NCBI RefSeq assembly: GCF_029143285.1
Contig: NZ_JAPDSH010000005.1
Span: 62,001 to 126,000, forward strand
Origin: Vagococcus proximus
Lineage (GTDB): Bacteria; Bacillota; Bacilli; Lactobacillales; Vagococcaceae
Direction: 5' to 3'
DNA: 64,000 nucleotides
The notes below the pieces were generated by a model. It had not been told where the DNA came from. It ran no database searches and saw only the letters and a list, made by a program, of their open reading frames with translations. Positions 1 to 12,286 of this stretch are shown one piece after another. Position 1 is the first letter of the stretch. The number at the start of each line of letters is the position of its first letter. The translations under genes were made by a program, and so were the position numbers.

Positions 1-1
1 A

Positions 2-202
<201 letters not shown>

Positions 203-213
203 ATTAACTTTAA

Positions 214-247
214 AACTTCTTTCTTAAGCGAGAAAGAAGTTTTTTTA
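214..247 (+). terminator. Intrinsic terminator of mnmA
   Basis: A perfect 10-bp stem (AACTTCTTTC / GAAAGAAGTT, 214-223 and 232-241) with an 8-nt loop runs into a T tract, 12 nt after the mnmA stop. Confidence 0.9.
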
Positions 248-623
248 TTTTTCACAAAAATAACAGGTTTTATGATGAAAAAGTAAGCGTTTTATGAGAT
301 AATATAGGCGTGGTATGAATGAGTTTAAAGCGTAAAGCCCACTCTCAATAAAGGTCAGTTATTATTACTATTATAAGAATAGGAGTGGAACTCAAACATG
401 TCGACGACTTGTGATAGGAGTGTGATAAAATCTGCTAGATAAATCGGCTCACCATCAATAAGTATCTCAAAAGATAGTCGGTTAAACTATCTGAAAGAAC
501 AGTCTCTTTTTTGAGTATCTACTAGTTATATATGGCTAACTTTATTATTACAAAAAATAATTAGTCGATCGTTCGATGTTGTAGGGCAATGCAGCAGAGA
601 GCAGACCAAAGGAGAGAATCAGT
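248..623 (+). other. Leader/intergenic region upstream of glpF
   Basis: No ORF is supported here. A cre-like sequence (GTAAGCGTTTTA, about 283-294) sits just upstream of a -10-like GATAATAT near 298-306, consistent with CcpA control of a glycerol gene (inference). If transcription starts near 310, the leader is about 300 nt. It contains a small hairpin (GATAGT / ACTATC, about 473-491) followed by a T-rich run near 508-515. I do not recognise it as a known riboswitch or T-box. A ribosome binding site (AAAGGAGAG, 608-616) ends the region. Confidence 0.4.
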
Positions 624-1340
624 GTGAACGGAAATATGTTACAGATTTTTAGTGAATTTTTTGGAACAGCTATTTTAATTTTATTAGGGGACGGGGTTTG
701 TGCCGCCGTCAATTTAAAGAAGAGTAAAGCAGAAGCATCAGGTTGGATTGTGATTGCAATGGGATGGGCAACAGCCGTAACGATTGCCGTTTATTTCTCA
801 GGCTTTATGGGACCTGCGCATTTAAACCCAGCGGTAACGATTGGGAATGCTGTAGCAGGCAACTTGGAGTGGAATTTAGTTTTACCATTTATTATCGCAC
901 AAGTATTAGGTGGGATTGTCGGAGCAGGATTAGTGTGGGCGATGTATCTACCACATTGGGCTGAAACAAAAGATCAAGGTGCTATTCTTGGTACATTTGC
1001 AACAGGACCTGCGATTAGACATTATCCAGCCAACTTACTATCAGAAATTATCGGGACATTTGTACTCGTGTTTGGTTTACTAGCCATGACACAACATCAA
1101 TTTGCTGATGGCGTTAACCCAATGGCAGTTGGCGTTTTAATCTTAGCAATTGGGTTGTCACTGGGTGGGGCGACAGGATATGCAATCAACCCAGCTCGTG
1201 ACTTAGGGCCGCGTATTGCACATCAGTTGTTACCAATTGCAGGAAAAGGACCATCTGACTGGGCGTATTCATGGGTACCAGTAGTTGGACCAGTCATTGG
1301 TGCAGTGATTGCAGCAGGAGTATTTGGTTTAATTGTATAG
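624..1340 (+). CDS. glpF: Glycerol facilitator / aquaporin family (GlpF)
   Basis: A 238-residue integral membrane channel of the MIP family that passively admits glycerol (and water). Both pore half-helix motifs are present: HLNPAVT near residue 71 and INPARDLGPR near residue 187. The Asp after NPAR is typical of aquaglyceroporins rather than strict water channels. Six hydrophobic segments and two re-entrant NPA loops account for the whole length. The start is GTG 624, 7 nt after AAAGGAGAG; the GTG two bases earlier runs at once into a stop. No glpK or glpD is adjacent, so glycerol catabolism must be encoded elsewhere. Other small polyols are possible substrates. Confidence 0.9.
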   Translation: MNGNMLQIFSEFFGTAILILLGDGVCAAVNLKKSKAEASGWIVIAMGWATAVTIAVYFSGFMGPAHLNPAVTIGNAVAGNLEWNLVLPFIIAQVLGGIVGAGLVWAMYLPHWAETKDQGAILGTFATGPAIRHYPANLLSEIIGTFVLVFGLLAMTQHQFADGVNPMAVGVLILAIGLSLGGATGYAINPARDLGPRIAHQLLPIAGKGPSDWAYSWVPVVGPVIGAVIAAGVFGLIV

Positions 1341-1343
1341 ATG

Positions 1344-1377
1344 AAAAAAGCACTAGCTTAGGCTAGTGCTTTTTTTA
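1344..1377. terminator. Bidirectional terminator between glpF and the activase gene
   Basis: The stem AAAAAGCACTAGC / GCTAGTGCTTTTT with a TTAG loop is flanked by A and T tracts. It overlaps the last bases of the convergent minus-strand gene and can serve both strands. Confidence 0.9.
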
Positions 1378-2154
1378 TGCGTTTAATTTTTTGTGGCCTA
1401 ATCGAGCTGCACCAATTGCGCCAGCGTACTGAGCAAGTGGGTCAGTGACAACCTCAGTATCAAGATGTTCACTTAAAATAGCACGGATTTCATCACTTTG
1501 GGCTAAGCCTCCTGATAGAAAGACAGGTTGGTCTCTTTTATAACCAAGTTTAACTAATTGATTGCTAATGCGTTGAACAATTGAAGTCAATACGCCTTTA
1601 GCTATAGCTGACCTGTCTTCACCTTGTGCGACTAAACTAATGACTTCAGATTCAGCAAAAACAGTACACATGCTATTAATTTTGACAGGAGTAGCACCTT
1701 TAACGAAGGCATCTAAATTTTCAATATCTTCGCCTAATGTCCGCATTAATACCTCAACAAAACGGCCAGTACCCGCTGCGCATTTATCGTTCATATTAAA
1801 ATCGGAGACGCCCCCTTTTTTATTAAGGGTAATGGTTTTACAGTCTTGACCGCCAATATCAATCAGTTGTGTCGCACTTGGAAGTAAATAGTGTACACCA
1901 GCAGCGTGGCACGAGATTTCAGTGATGCAAGTCGCTTCTTCTAAAAGTTTTCGTCCGTATCCAGTTGTTATAATTGGAAGAGTAGTTGTGTCTTCTGGTG
2001 GTAAGACACCAAGTAACCCATTTTTTATCGTGGTCATGGCGTGTCGGGGGTCGCCTGCTGTAGGAACGAGTAACTGATGACAGATAGTTTCACCGTCATA
2101 CAACACGCCTTTTGTCGTAGTAGACCCACTATCAATGCCGATAATATACATCAA
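1375..2154 (-). CDS. 2-hydroxyacyl-CoA dehydratase activase-type ATPase (YjiL-like)
   Basis: A 259-residue ASKHA-fold ATPase of the BadF/BadG/BcrA/HgdC family. These homodimeric [4Fe-4S] proteins use ATP to push a low-potential electron into a partner Fe-S reductase. The phosphate-1 motif GIDSGSTTTKGVL is at residues 5-17, DIGGQD lies near residue 100, and the two cluster-ligand cysteines are seen in NDKCAAGTGRF and in the SMCTVFAESE segment. The length fits the minimal activase. It is directly downstream of, and almost abuts (2 nt), the gene for its probable partner at 2157-3314. The pair resembles E. coli yjiL-yjiM and the double-cubane-cluster reductase pairs. The physiological substrate is unknown. 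Confidence 0.85.
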   Translation of the reverse strand: MMYIIGIDSGSTTTKGVLYDGETICHQLLVPTAGDPRHAMTTIKNGLLGVLPPEDTTTLPIITTGYGRKLLEEATCITEISCHAAGVHYLLPSATQLIDIGGQDCKTITLNKKGGVSDFNMNDKCAAGTGRFVEVLMRTLGEDIENLDAFVKGATPVKINSMCTVFAESEVISLVAQGEDRSAIAKGVLTSIVQRISNQLVKLGYKRDQPVFLSGGLAQSDEIRAILSEHLDTEVVTDPLAQYAGAIGAARLGHKKLNA

Positions 2155-2156
2155 AT

Positions 2157-3314
2157 TTAACCTCCAATCATCTCAATAAAGGCCGTACAGCGTGTATTGA
2201 TTTGTTCGATATCAGAAGTAGAATAATCGGTTTCTAGATACATATAAGGCACGTCTTTTTCTTCTTGGCAGAAGCGTTTGATTTTTAATGACTCAAGAGC
2301 AAAGGGATGACAAGCTTGTAATACCATATCAATCACACCGTCAACTTGATACTCATCAATCATCGTATCAAGTAAATCAATTCGAGTTTGGTTGTTAGAC
2401 ATACAAGCACACCCAATATCTAAATATTTTTCAGTTAAAGCATCATAATTTTCTTTATCTTCATCCACTAAACGTTCAACAGCTTTGGCAACTGTACAAT
2501 TTTCATAGGCAACGATGATGCCGCCGTTATCTTCTACAGCACGAATGACTTTTTCTGTAACACCGCCAATAGGTGAGCCGGTAATTAAAATACGAGGTTT
2601 AGCATCCAATCGTTTGCCAGCAGCATAATCTGCTTTTACTTTTTCAGTTATGCCATCTAGACGGTCAATTAGATCTGCTTTATCTAAAGTATACTGAGCA
2701 CCGTACATCACTTTAAAAATTTCTTCTCCGGTTAAAGCAGGGGGATTTAACTTGCCTAGAGAATAAAAATCCTTTTTAGCTTGTCGTTCTTTATTTTTAA
2801 AAATAATAGCATCGTGAATGGCTTCTTCTGTAATCGTGACATTTAGAAAGTCTTCTAGTTTTTCCTTATAGCGGATAATTTCATCACGCCATAATGCAAT
2901 ACTTGCGGGAGTGTCTCGCTTATTAGGGAGGTGCATGATATAGCAAGGTTTAAAATCAGCCATGTATTCATACATTTTTTTCTTACCATCACAAGTCGTT
3001 TCACCAACAACTAAATCTGAAAAGTAGAAATAAGGGCACTTATCGGTTTTACCAAAGCCGTAACTTGATTTAATTAACGGACAAAGATTGCGAGGGAGAT
3101 CTTCTTCAGCTGCGCTGATGGTTTCATCCGAAGTGGAGCATAAACTGATTTGTAGCGCACCGGCAGCCATCGCAAGTTCTTCAGGTAAAAATGTACAATA
3201 AGCACCGATAATCGGGACACCTTTTTCTTTAAGATCCTTCACTGCTAAAAAGCTTTGTTTTCTTGCCTCACCGAAGTCATTAAAAATGGCAGGCAATTCG
3301 GTAATAATTTCCAT
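2157..3314 (-). CDS. 2-hydroxyacyl-CoA dehydratase D-component family protein (YjiM / double-cubane-cluster type)
   Basis: A 385-residue single-subunit member of the HgdB/FldC/YjiM family. Cysteine-bearing motifs typical of the family are visible: GAYCTFLPEELAMAAG (about residues 38-53), LPRNLCPLIKSSYGFG, GETTCDGKKKMYE, and CACMSNN in the C-terminal half. A single large subunit paired with one activase, and no CoA-transferase or second dehydratase subunit nearby, argues against a classical hydroxyacyl-CoA dehydratase. It favours the YjiM-like or double-cubane-cluster reductases that reduce small substrates. It is transcribed first in the minus-strand pair, after AGGAGG and a promoter overlapped by a cre-like site. 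Substrate unknown. Confidence 0.8.
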   Translation of the reverse strand: MEIITELPAIFNDFGEARKQSFLAVKDLKEKGVPIIGAYCTFLPEELAMAAGALQISLCSTSDETISAAEEDLPRNLCPLIKSSYGFGKTDKCPYFYFSDLVVGETTCDGKKKMYEYMADFKPCYIMHLPNKRDTPASIALWRDEIIRYKEKLEDFLNVTITEEAIHDAIIFKNKERQAKKDFYSLGKLNPPALTGEEIFKVMYGAQYTLDKADLIDRLDGITEKVKADYAAGKRLDAKPRILITGSPIGGVTEKVIRAVEDNGGIIVAYENCTVAKAVERLVDEDKENYDALTEKYLDIGCACMSNNQTRIDLLDTMIDEYQVDGVIDMVLQACHPFALESLKIKRFCQEEKDVPYMYLETDYSTSDIEQINTRCTAFIEMIGG

Positions 3315-3340
3315 AATAAACCTCCTAATTAATCTAAAAG

Positions 3341-3373
3341 TGATAACGCTTTCTTTATAACAAGTGAATTATA
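3341..3373 (-). promoter_or_regulatory. Promoter -10 and candidate cre site for the reductase pair
   Basis: On the minus strand a consensus TATAAT lies at 3368-3373. About 14 nt downstream is AGAAAGCGTTATCA (3354-3341), which departs from the CcpA cre consensus at one position. A cre just after the -10 is a classic repression position. The assignment is by consensus only. Confidence 0.5.
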
Positions 3374-3676
3374 TCACAACTTAACAGGTAAGAAATGATA
3401 ATCATGAAAACAGTGTATTTAAAGGAGGTATTTTAGTTAGAGGGTGATAAGTCTACCGATTTTTAGGTAGAAATTGTGATGCAGTGAATTAAATTGGCAA
3501 TAAAAGAAAAAAGCAGGCTATTCAACGAACGAATAGTCTGCTTTTCTTCCAATTACTTGATTATGAGCAACAGTACACATACTGTTGTTTTTTACAGAAT
3601 AGTAATGAAAACAAAGGTGTCTAAATCTTCACTAGTTTAATCTAATATCTGCATTAAACTGAGAGACACTATCTGT
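3374..3676. other. Intergenic region with one hairpin terminator
   Basis: No supported gene lies here. The only clear element is a hairpin at 3511-3543 (AAGCAGGCTATTC / GAATAGTCTGCTT, one G-T pair) followed by TTTT on the plus strand and preceded by an A tract. It can therefore terminate on the minus strand for the DUF3139-like gene at 3677-3994. Confidence 0.6.
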
Positions 3677-3994
3677 TTATTCTGTTATGTATTTTTCTGT
3701 AGTCTCTAAAGGATTACCGTATTCATCCCAACCATGGCTAAATACTTTTTTATTACCATCAACATTAAATTCATAAGTATTTTTATCTTCATCTTTAAAT
3801 GTGATTGTTTGATAATAAGCCCCTCGTTTTATATCATAGTCATTAATTATTTCTTTAGTATCTTTTGACCAATTTTTTTCATCTAAAAAATTAGTTATTG
3901 TTGAATAAGTCATATACTTCTCATATTGCTTAACACTGAATGCTGTTAAAATTAAAATTCCTAAAATTGAAAGTATTGTTATACTTTTTTTCAT
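3677..3994 (-). CDS. DUF3139-like small membrane-anchored protein
   Basis: A 105-residue protein with an N-terminal hydrophobic segment (about residues 4-21) after a MKK start, then a soluble domain outside the membrane. The pattern of a central YDIKRG..YQTITFKDED stretch followed by YEFNV and a GWDEYG turn resembles DUF3139 proteins of Firmicutes, whose function is unknown. It stands alone, with a terminator hairpin downstream. There is no lipobox Cys, so the segment is probably an uncleaved anchor or a weak signal peptide. Confidence 0.6.
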   Translation of the reverse strand: MKKSITILSILGILILTAFSVKQYEKYMTYSTITNFLDEKNWSKDTKEIINDYDIKRGAYYQTITFKDEDKNTYEFNVDGNKKVFSHGWDEYGNPLETTEKYITE

Positions 3995-4127
3995 TAGTAA
4001 TAAGCCACCTTTGGTTTAAAATTAGTTTGGTACGGGGATAGCTATAGTGCTAGTACGAAAACAGTTAATGAGGTTATATGATTTGAAGAGTTCCAGTATC
4101 CAACCTCTAACCACCGAAACTCGCAAC

Positions 4128-5651
4128 TTACATCAACGGAGCGAAGACGTTTAGGATGGCTCTTCCTAGGTGGGTGAACCAGCGGATGTCGCGGGCTTTT
4201 TCTAGGGTGATTTCTTCGCAGAGTTTTTCGGTTTCGACGAAGTCGTTTAGGAGTTGTGGGATGGCTTCTGTTTTATACATCCATACCCCACATTCGACGT
4301 GTAGGAATAAACTGCGGTAGTCCATGTTTACTGTTCCGACTGTTCCGTAAAGGTCATCGACTACAAATGTTTTAGAGTGGATGAATCCTGGTGAATATTC
4401 AAAGACACGGACACCGGCTTCTATTAGTTGTTCGTAGTTTGATTTTGTAAGAGCGTGTACGTAAGCTTTGTCGGCAATGTGTGGGGTTTGTAAGCGCACG
4501 TCGATGCCGCCTTTTGCTGCGGTACATAAAGCTTCCATTAATAAGTTATCAATAATTAAGTAAGGTGTTGTAATGTAGATATATTTTTTAGCACGAGCGA
4601 TTAAGCTTAGGTAAACATTTTCGCCGAGCATTTCGTTATCGAATGGTAAATCAGTATACGGTTGGTAATAGCCAACAGCATTTTTTTGTTCCGTGTAACC
4701 TGGGAAGTAATCCGTATAGGGACGTTCTTCAGGTCTTTGGAAATCCCAAAGTGAGAGGAACATCAGAGTGAAGCCCCATGCTGCATCGCCTTCCATTTTA
4801 ATGGCGTTATCTTTCCAGTGACCAAAGCGTTGAATTTCATTGATGTATTCATCTGCTAAGTTAATGCCACCAGTGAAGGCAACTTTACCGTCAATGATCG
4901 CCATTTTCCGGTGATCGCGGTTATTAAAGATGGATGATAAAACCGGTACGAATGGATTGAAAACAGAACATTTAATGCCCATCTTCTCAACTTTTTTGTG
5001 GTAACCTTCAGGCAATGTGAAAAGGCAACCGAAATCGTCGTACATTAGACGAACATCAACGCCTTCTTGTGCTTTGCGAACCATGATTTCTAAAATCTCA
5101 TCCCACATTTTTCCTTCTTCAATAATGAAGTATTCCATGAAGATATACTTCTCAGCTTTTTCTAGTTCTTCTTTCATTGAAGCGAAAGCTTGCTCGCCGA
5201 AAGGGAGATACTCACTGGTTGTGTTTTTGAAGATTGGGATGCCACCCTTGTTAGTTAAATAATTGGATTGGAAAATCGCATCTAAGTTGCCATCTTCAAT
5301 CTCCAAGTAAGGAATAGTTTCTTTGACTGCCTCTTTTTCTTTTTGGAAAACCAATTCCATGCGTTGTTTAAATTTCTTACTGACACGCAAACGGCCAAAG
5401 ACGATATAAATCACCGTCCCAAAGATAGGCAGTAAGGTTACTGGGATTAACCAAGCAATTTTGTAGGCGGGTTGACTGCGGTCGTTGATAATATGTAAAA
5501 CGGCAGCAACGGATACGATAATATAGACAACATAGAAATAGACAAAGTCATCTTGTAGGAAGAGGATACTTCCGAATAATAGCGCCAACTGTAACAGCAA
5601 GAGTAAGACAACAAGCGTTACGCGGTGCGTTAATAATTTCAATAATTTCAT
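4128..5651 (-). CDS. cls: Cardiolipin synthase (phospholipase D family)
   Basis: A 507-residue membrane enzyme that condenses two phosphatidylglycerol molecules to cardiolipin and glycerol. Two or three N-terminal transmembrane helices (about residues 10-85) are followed by two PLD domains. HKD motif 1 is HRKMAIIDGKVAFTGG (about residue 247) and HKD motif 2 is HSKTFVVDD with GTVNMD (about residue 424). Length and order match bacterial Cls. The start ATG is preceded by AAGGTGAT-type Shine-Dalgarno sequence. It is monocistronic and diverges from the acetyltransferase gene at 5769. Confidence 0.93.
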   Translation of the reverse strand: MKLLKLLTHRVTLVVLLLLLQLALLFGSILFLQDDFVYFYVVYIIVSVAAVLHIINDRSQPAYKIAWLIPVTLLPIFGTVIYIVFGRLRVSKKFKQRMELVFQKEKEAVKETIPYLEIEDGNLDAIFQSNYLTNKGGIPIFKNTTSEYLPFGEQAFASMKEELEKAEKYIFMEYFIIEEGKMWDEILEIMVRKAQEGVDVRLMYDDFGCLFTLPEGYHKKVEKMGIKCSVFNPFVPVLSSIFNNRDHRKMAIIDGKVAFTGGINLADEYINEIQRFGHWKDNAIKMEGDAAWGFTLMFLSLWDFQRPEERPYTDYFPGYTEQKNAVGYYQPYTDLPFDNEMLGENVYLSLIARAKKYIYITTPYLIIDNLLMEALCTAAKGGIDVRLQTPHIADKAYVHALTKSNYEQLIEAGVRVFEYSPGFIHSKTFVVDDLYGTVGTVNMDYRSLFLHVECGVWMYKTEAIPQLLNDFVETEKLCEEITLEKARDIRWFTHLGRAILNVFAPLM

Positions 5652-5768
5652 AAGGTGATCTCCTTTAGTTCAAACTTTCCTTAAAAAAGGCGTAATTACT
5701 TACTGATTATACCTTAAAACTCAGTTATAGTATAATGATTAAGACAAAATAAAAGGGGGAGTAATTAG

Positions 5769-6209
5769 ATGAAAAAATGTGTGAAAACAGCAGACTTAAC
5801 ACCAAGAGAATTGGTAACGATTTTTAAAGAGAGAACAGCGGTGTTTGTAGTCGAACAAAATTGCCCTTATCAAGAAGTAGATGACGTGGATTATGATGTG
5901 CTTCATTACGGTATTTGGTCAGACACAGGTGACTTAAAAGGATACACGCGCATTATCGACAGAGGAGAGCGTATTAGTTTTGGACGTGTCTTAGTGACAA
6001 AAGACTATCGTGGTCAAAAATTAGGAGAAGAATTAGTAGCAGGAACTATCGAAGAAATTGCCAAACGCTTCCCAGGAAAAGACATTGAAATCTCAGCCCA
6101 AACTTATTTACTGCCGTTTTATCAAAAATTCGGATTTGAGATAACATCTGAGACATATTTAGAGGACGATATTGAGCACAATGACATGTTATTAAAAGTC
6201 GAAAAATAA
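5769..6209 (+). CDS. GNAT acetyltransferase, ElaA-like
   Basis: A 146-residue GNAT-fold protein. The N-terminal part (FKERTAVFVVEQNCPYQEVDD) and the following H-Y-G strand match the ElaA subfamily. The acetyl-CoA-binding segment appears as RVLVTKDYRGQKLGEEL (about residues 76-92). The substrate of ElaA proteins is not established. AAAAGGGGG precedes the ATG, and a TATAAT -10 lies at 5731-5736. Confidence 0.8.
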   Translation: MKKCVKTADLTPRELVTIFKERTAVFVVEQNCPYQEVDDVDYDVLHYGIWSDTGDLKGYTRIIDRGERISFGRVLVTKDYRGQKLGEELVAGTIEEIAKRFPGKDIEISAQTYLLPFYQKFGFEITSETYLEDDIEHNDMLLKVEK

Positions 6210-6283
6210 GCTGTTCAATTTGTAATCGTTATAAATAGCGAGAAATAAAAGTAGGGAAAACCTTAAAATATAAGCTCTATCAT

Positions 6284-6312
6284 TTGAAATTCATTCTCAA
6301 TTAGGATAAACT
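6284..6312 (+). promoter_or_regulatory. suf operon promoter overlapped by a Fur/PerR-like box
   Basis: A -35 TTGAAA (6284-6289), a 17-nt spacer and a -10 TAAACT (6307-6312) precede sufC by about 48 nt. Overlapping the -35, TGAAATTCATTCTCA (6285-6299) matches the 7-1-7 Fur-family consensus TGATAATNATTATCA at 11 of the 14 specified positions. Iron or peroxide control of suf is the inference. The call is by eye. Confidence 0.5.
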
Positions 6313-6359
6313 GAAAAGGAAGTTTTAAAGACAAAATTTAAATACGGAGGTCATTGCTA

Positions 6360-7127
6360 ATGTCTGTTTTAGAAATTAAAAATTTACATGTGTCAATTGA
6401 AGATAAAGAAATTTTAAAAGGTGTTAATTTAACAATGAACACTAACGAAATCCATGCGATTATGGGACCAAACGGAACAGGTAAATCAACTTTATCTGCT
6501 GCTATCATGGGGAACCCTAACTATGAAGTCACTGAAGGAGAAATTCTTTTAGATGGCGAAAACATCTTAGAATTAGAAGTAGACGAACGTGCTCGTGCTG
6601 GTCTATTCTTAGCGATGCAATACCCAAGTGAAATCCCAGGAATTACAAATGCTGAATTCATGCGTGCGGCAATCAATGCGAAACGTGACGAAGATGACAA
6701 AATCTCAGTTATGGATTTCATCAAAAAATTAGATGAAAAAATGGCATTATTAGACATGTCAGAAGAAATGGCTGAACGTTATTTAAATGAAGGCTTCTCA
6801 GGTGGAGAGAAAAAACGTAACGAAATCCTACAATTATTAATGTTAGAACCAACATTTGCAATCTTAGATGAGATCGATTCAGGTCTTGATATTGATGCAC
6901 TTAAAGTGGTATCAAAAGGAATCAACGAAATGCGCGGCGAAAACTTTGGCGCGTTAATCATCACTCACTACCAACGTCTACTTAACTACATCACACCAGA
7001 TGTGGTTCACGTAATGATGGATGGACGTGTGGTTAAAACAGGTGGAGCAGAACTTGCTAAACGTTTAGAAGCAGAAGGTTATGCAGGAATTAGTGAAGAA
7101 TTAGGAATCGAATTAGCAGCAGAATAA
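6360..7127 (+). CDS. sufC: Fe-S cluster assembly ATPase SufC
   Basis: A 255-residue ABC-type ATPase that associates with SufB and SufD in the scaffold building Fe-S clusters. Walker A GPNGTGKST lies near residues 36-44, the ABC signature is FSGGEKKRNE, and Walker B is AILDEIDSGLDID, typical of SufC. The start is ATG 6360, 9 nt after CGGAGG, rather than the TTG two codons upstream. It is the first gene of sufCDSUB, 19 nt before sufD. Confidence 0.97.
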   Translation: MSVLEIKNLHVSIEDKEILKGVNLTMNTNEIHAIMGPNGTGKSTLSAAIMGNPNYEVTEGEILLDGENILELEVDERARAGLFLAMQYPSEIPGITNAEFMRAAINAKRDEDDKISVMDFIKKLDEKMALLDMSEEMAERYLNEGFSGGEKKRNEILQLLMLEPTFAILDEIDSGLDIDALKVVSKGINEMRGENFGALIITHYQRLLNYITPDVVHVMMDGRVVKTGGAELAKRLEAEGYAGISEELGIELAAE

Positions 7128-7146
7128 AAAAGGAGGACTAGATACT

Positions 7147-10134
<2,988 letters not shown>

Positions 10135-10153
10135 CCAGTAAAGGAGACCCATA

Positions 10154-11557
10154 ATGAGTGAAGAAGTAACAGGAATTGAACTAGAAGAATATAGATATGG
10201 CTTCCACGATGACGTGGAGTCAGTTTTTGAAACAGGCAAAGGCCTATCAGAGGATATTGTCCGTGAAATCTCAAAGGTCAAAGAAGAACCAGAGTGGATG
10301 TTAGACTTCCGCTTAAAATCATTAGCGGCCTTCAATAAAATGCACATGCAAGAGTGGGGACCTGATTTATCAGATATCGATTTTGATGCCCTTACTTACT
10401 ACAAAAAAGCAAGTAACGAAGCAGCACGCGACTGGGAAGATGTACCAGATAAAATCAAAGAAACCTTTGAACGTATCGGGATTCCAGAAGCTGAGCAAAA
10501 ATACTTAGCCGGTGCGTCAGCACAGTATGAATCAGAAGTGGTGTACCACAACATGAAAGATGAATTCTCAAAATTGGGCATCATCTTTACAGATACAGAT
10601 TCAGCACTGAAAGAACACCCAGAAATCTTTAAAGAGTACTTTGCAAAATTAGTTCCCCCAACTGACAACAAACTAGCAGCCCTAAACTCTGCAGTATGGT
10701 CAGGTGGAACCTTTATCTACGTTCCTAAAGGGATCAAATGTGACGTGCCACTACAAACGTATTTCCGTATTAATGGCGAAAACATGGGTCAATTTGAGCG
10801 TACGCTAATCATCGTAGACGAAGGCGCAAGTGTTCACTACGTAGAAGGTTGTACCGCTCCAACTTACTCAACAAATAGCTTACATGCGGCTATCGTAGAA
10901 ATCTTTACACGTAAAGATGCTTACTGCCGTTATACAACCATCCAAAACTGGTCAGATAACGTCTACAACTTAGTAACAAAACGTGCGAAAGCATACGAAG
11001 GCGCAACAGTAGAATGGATTGATGGTAACTTAGGTGCCAAAACAACGATGAAATATCCAAGTGTTATGTTAGACGGAGAAGGCGCTCGCGGGACAATGCT
11101 ATCCATCGCATTTGCTGGTGAAGGTCAAATCCAAGATACTGGAGCGAAAATGATTCATAACGCACCAAATACATCATCATCAATCGTGTCTAAATCAATC
11201 GCTAAAGACGGCGGCGAAGTGAACTACCGTGGACAAGTAACCTTCGGTAAGAAGAGCGCAGGCTCTATCTCACATATCGAATGCGATACGATCATCATGG
11301 ACGACAAGTCTAAGAGTGATACGATTCCATTCAACGAGATTCACAACAGCCAAGTGGCGTTAGAACACGAAGCGAAAGTATCAAAAATCTCAGAAGAACA
11401 ATTATACTACCTAATGAGCCGAGGCCTATCAGAAGGCGAAGCTACAGAGATGATTGTCATGGGATTCGTAGAACCATTCACCAAAGAACTACCAATGGAG
11501 TACGCAGTCGAACTAAACAGACTGATCCAGTACGAGATGGTAGGGTCTGTGGGGTAA
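10154..11557 (+). CDS. sufB: Fe-S cluster assembly scaffold protein SufB
   Basis: A 467-residue scaffold subunit on which clusters form in the SufBC2D complex. Characteristic segments include [11 protein letters not shown] near the N terminus, [33 protein letters not shown], and the C-terminal [21 protein letters not shown]. It is the last gene of the operon, 19 nt after sufU with AAGGAGA. The final codons (VGSVG) are duplicated in DNA 1.7 kb downstream, which marks a possible insertion boundary. Confidence 0.97.
   Translation: MSEEVTGIELEEYRYGFHDDVESVFETGKGLSEDIVREISKVKEEPEWMLDFRLKSLAAFNKMHMQEWGPDLSDIDFDALTYYKKASNEAARDWEDVPDKIKETFERIGIPEAEQKYLAGASAQYESEVVYHNMKDEFSKLGIIFTDTDSALKEHPEIFKEYFAKLVPPTDNKLAALNSAVWSGGTFIYVPKGIKCDVPLQTYFRINGENMGQFERTLIIVDEGASVHYVEGCTAPTYSTNSLHAAIVEIFTRKDAYCRYTTIQNWSDNVYNLVTKRAKAYEGATVEWIDGNLGAKTTMKYPSVMLDGEGARGTMLSIAFAGEGQIQDTGAKMIHNAPNTSSSIVSKSIAKDGGEVNYRGQVTFGKKSAGSISHIECDTIIMDDKSKSDTIPFNEIHNSQVALEHEAKVSKISEEQLYYLMSRGLSEGEATEMIVMGFVEPFTKELPMEYAVELNRLIQYEMVGSVG
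11541..11554 (+). repeat. Direct repeat copy 1 at the sufB 3' end
   Basis: TAGGGTCTGTGGGG at the very end of sufB recurs at 13257-13270 with a single C/T difference, also followed by an A/T-rich TAAT-containing stretch and a terminator. The pair brackets 1.7 kb of AT-rich accessory DNA and looks like a target-site or att-type duplication. It could also be chance. Confidence 0.4.
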
Positions 11558-11560
11558 TAA

Positions 11561-11613
11561 AAATAAAGACTATAAATGCTAGGTTATCAGCGTTTATAGT
11601 CTTTATTTTTGAT
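11561..11613 (+). terminator. Terminator after sufB
   Basis: A near-perfect 20-bp stem (left arm 11561-11580, right arm 11589-11608, with the core AAAGACTATAAA) starts 4 nt after the sufB stop and ends in TTTTT. Confidence 0.92.
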
Positions 11614-11677
11614 TTGAATTATGTAAAGAATAGTAATTTGCTATAAATTGATTTAAGAAAGAGAGGGAGTATAGAAG

Positions 11678-11809
11678 GCGCGGGAAACAATTATTCCAAA
11701 AGGTATCGCAATCTCAATAGTAAATCATGAAGGTAGTGAGACCGATTTAATTAGTTTAAGAGATATACTTAAACCTTCTGATAGGCTAGTTGATTTAGAA
11801 ATATTATGA
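11678..11809 (+). pseudogene. Remnant coding stretch, possibly KilA-N-like
   Basis: A frame without a start codon encodes IIPKGIAISIVNHEG, then DLISLRDILK, before an in-frame TGA at 11807 and further stops. The pattern of a strand pair followed by ISL-D-I resembles the start of KilA-N DNA-binding domains found in phage and defence genes. The match is short, so the family name is tentative. It sits just after the suf terminator in the accessory patch. Confidence 0.3.
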
Positions 11810-12229
11810 AAGTATCGAGATGACTTGTATTTCCACCAGCACTCATTAACAAGTTTGTGATAATAGATAATTGTTATATTATCTAATTTCATATCGCCTA
11901 AATGAGGTGGTATATGACCTTATACAAAACACCTATTAGTTGCTATTGAATGAGGTTTTATGTTTAATAGGTGATACTTTAATCATATATCGTATAAATA
12001 TTTAAAATATCTTGACTTTAGTTTTATTAAATAATAAGATATCGAATATCTTAGTTAGCCAAACCTAAAATATTGGATTAGTCAGAACGTAGTATGTACT
12101 TGATGCATTTTTCAAATTATTCTCTAATAATATTTTAAAACATTATAGTACGTGTATTATGATTTTGATAAGGTCCTCTAATTTAGGTTTGAGTTTGTGA
12201 ATTATATCACAATTTGTTAATAAGTACTA
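11810..12229. other. Non-coding AT-rich stretch
   Basis: No ORF, repeat or RNA structure convinced me here. The sequence is very AT-rich with stops in all frames, consistent with decayed accessory DNA. Confidence 0.5.
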
Positions 12230-12258
12230 TTAACAGTGTGTATTTTATTGTGTATAAT
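12230..12258 (+). promoter_or_regulatory. Strong sigma-A promoter, copy 1 of a twin
   Basis: TTAACA (12230-12235), exactly 17 nt, then TATAAT (12253-12258). The 17-nt spacer and the flanking bases are almost identical to the promoter at 13752-13780 (15 of 17 spacer positions), so the two accessory genes are likely co-regulated. Confidence 0.7.
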
Positions 12259-12286
12259 TAAATTTATTGAAACTGGAGATGAATAT

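Noticed and set aside
248-623. T-box or known riboswitch upstream of glpF
   Set aside because: No T-box GGUGG-type sequence or recognisable riboswitch core is present, only a small hairpin.
12236-12286. Upstream start (GTG 12236) for the frameshifted gene
   Set aside because: It lies between the -35 and -10 of the promoter. ATG 12287 has a good ribosome binding site.
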